Source: Deltaproteobacteria bacterium
GTDB taxonomy: Bacteria; Desulfobacterota; Desulfuromonadia; Geobacterales; Geobacteraceae
DNA length: 56,809 nt
Reading direction: 5' to 3'
Assembly (NCBI GenBank): GCA_021847245.1
Contig: JAJZUC010000009.1
Location: 1-56,809 of the forward strand
Numbering within the stretch: the stretch's first letter is position 1; the number at the start of each line of letters is the position of its first letter. The notes beneath the pieces were generated by a model. It was not told the origin of the DNA and made no database searches. It saw nothing but the letters and a program-made list of their open reading frames with translations. The position numbers and the translations under genes are program-made. This document shows, piece after piece, positions 56,361 through 56,809 of this stretch.

Positions 56361-56809
56361 TACGGCCTATGTTTCTTAAACCACTCCGCCGTCTCCTTCA
56401 ACCCTTCTTCCATAGTAAATGGCGGCTTCCAGCCCAGTTCTTGTCTTATTTTTGAACTATCTACCGTTAGAGAGCCAGTGAGACGATTTACTGCGGCACT
56501 CTTGCCGGTCAGCTTTCCTGCGAGATGCATGAGTGAAGGGGGCATGGGAAAAAGTCGAGCTGGGACATCAAGGGCAGAGGCGGTGCGACGTATGAGTTCA
56601 GGAGTAGAAACGTCCTCGCCATCACTGACGAGGTATGTCTGGCCTGCAGCAGCAGGGTGAGTAGTACAGGTTGCTAGGGCGTCTACAAGATTGCCGACAT
56701 AAATCAGACTACGTTTGTTCTTTATTGATGACAGTGGTAGAGGGATACCCTTTGAAATAATACGAAGAAGTGAGAGGAAATTACCGGGATTCCCAGGGCC
56801 ATATAAGAT
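56360..56809 (-). CDS. NAD-dependent epimerase/dehydratase, C-terminal part (5' end outside window)
   Basis: The last 149 codons of a nucleotide-sugar epimerase. Beginning in frame at the window edge, it reads ILYGPGNPGNFLSLLR, SLIYVGNLVDALATC and, near the end, LTVDSSKIRQELGWKPPFTM, a typical SDR sugar-epimerase C-terminus. The NAD site and catalytic Tyr lie beyond the window. Such genes commonly adjoin the minimal sugar transferase, as here apart from the inserted DNA. Related to GalE or Gne; substrate unknown. Confidence 0.85.
   Translation of the reverse strand: MLYGPGNPGNFLSLLRIISKGIPLPLSSIKNKRSLIYVGNLVDALATCTTHPAAAGQTYLVSDGEDVSTPELIRRTASALDVPARLFPMPPSLMHLAGKLTGKSAAVNRLTGSLTVDSSKIRQELGWKPPFTMEEGLKETAEWFKKHRP

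Overview
The window is high-GC bacterial DNA with densely packed, mostly minus-strand genes. Its content points to a Geobacter-type member of the Desulfuromonadota: a tungsten-type aldehyde:ferredoxin oxidoreductase (AOR) operon, glnB-glnA with a sigma-54 promoter, small cysteine-rich proteins, and cell-envelope enzymes carrying DUF4124 domains. This is inferred from gene families and gene order only; no database search was possible, so no species is named.

Layout. (1) 1-3834, plus strand: a molybdenum/tungsten-cofactor riboswitch, AOR, an intrinsic terminator, two unknown proteins, a MoaD-like sulfur carrier and its E1-like activating enzyme. (2) 3859-11674, minus: an orphan hybrid sensor kinase and an RND efflux operon whose outer-membrane gene is only a 5' stub. 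(3) 12006-17480, minus: ugd, uxs, ftsB, a 47-residue Cys-rich protein, argS, a SPOR protein, then tRNA-fMet. (4) 17594-27123: an Slp lipoprotein on the plus strand, then the minus-strand mutS-amidase-glnD-xer-apgM group. (5) 27124-28611: a small accessory patch holding an integrase remnant, a HigB/HigA-like toxin-antitoxin pair, a decayed frame and tRNA-Cys. (6) 28735-43645: housekeeping genes (pgsA, a lytic transglycosylase, nadB, chorismate mutase with a stand-alone DAHP-synthase regulatory domain, a MEMO-family protein, scpB, scpA, trpS, an M50 protease, glnA, glnB, panE, an M23 peptidase, hrpB, a HAD phosphatase). (7) 43661-56809, minus: an exopolysaccharide locus (PAP2, VanZ, Wzz, a large OPX protein, Wzi, a FlaA1/WbpM-type dehydratase, a sugar transferase, an epimerase) studded with MntA/HepT, a solitary nucleotidyltransferase, an AbrB/VapC pair, a broken ATP-binding gene and a four-helix-bundle gene bounded by inverted heptad repeats.

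How the parts work together. In the AOR operon the metal-cofactor riboswitch sits directly upstream of the cofactor-dependent enzyme. The MoaD/E1 pair follows a terminator, so it is probably made at lower level by read-through. The glnD, glnB and glnA genes form the PII nitrogen-control circuit, although glnD lies in a separate operon. The exopolysaccharide locus encodes a Wzx/Wzy-style or related export route: phosphoglycosyl transferase, nucleotide-sugar enzymes, chain-length protein, periplasmic/outer-membrane OPX protein and Wzi.

The most unusual features are the four-helix-bundle gene whose coding ends are inverted repeats of each other, the Fn3-containing multi-SLBB export protein, the free-standing DAHP-synthase regulatory domain next to chorismate mutase, and the riboswitch-terminator arrangement of the AOR operon.
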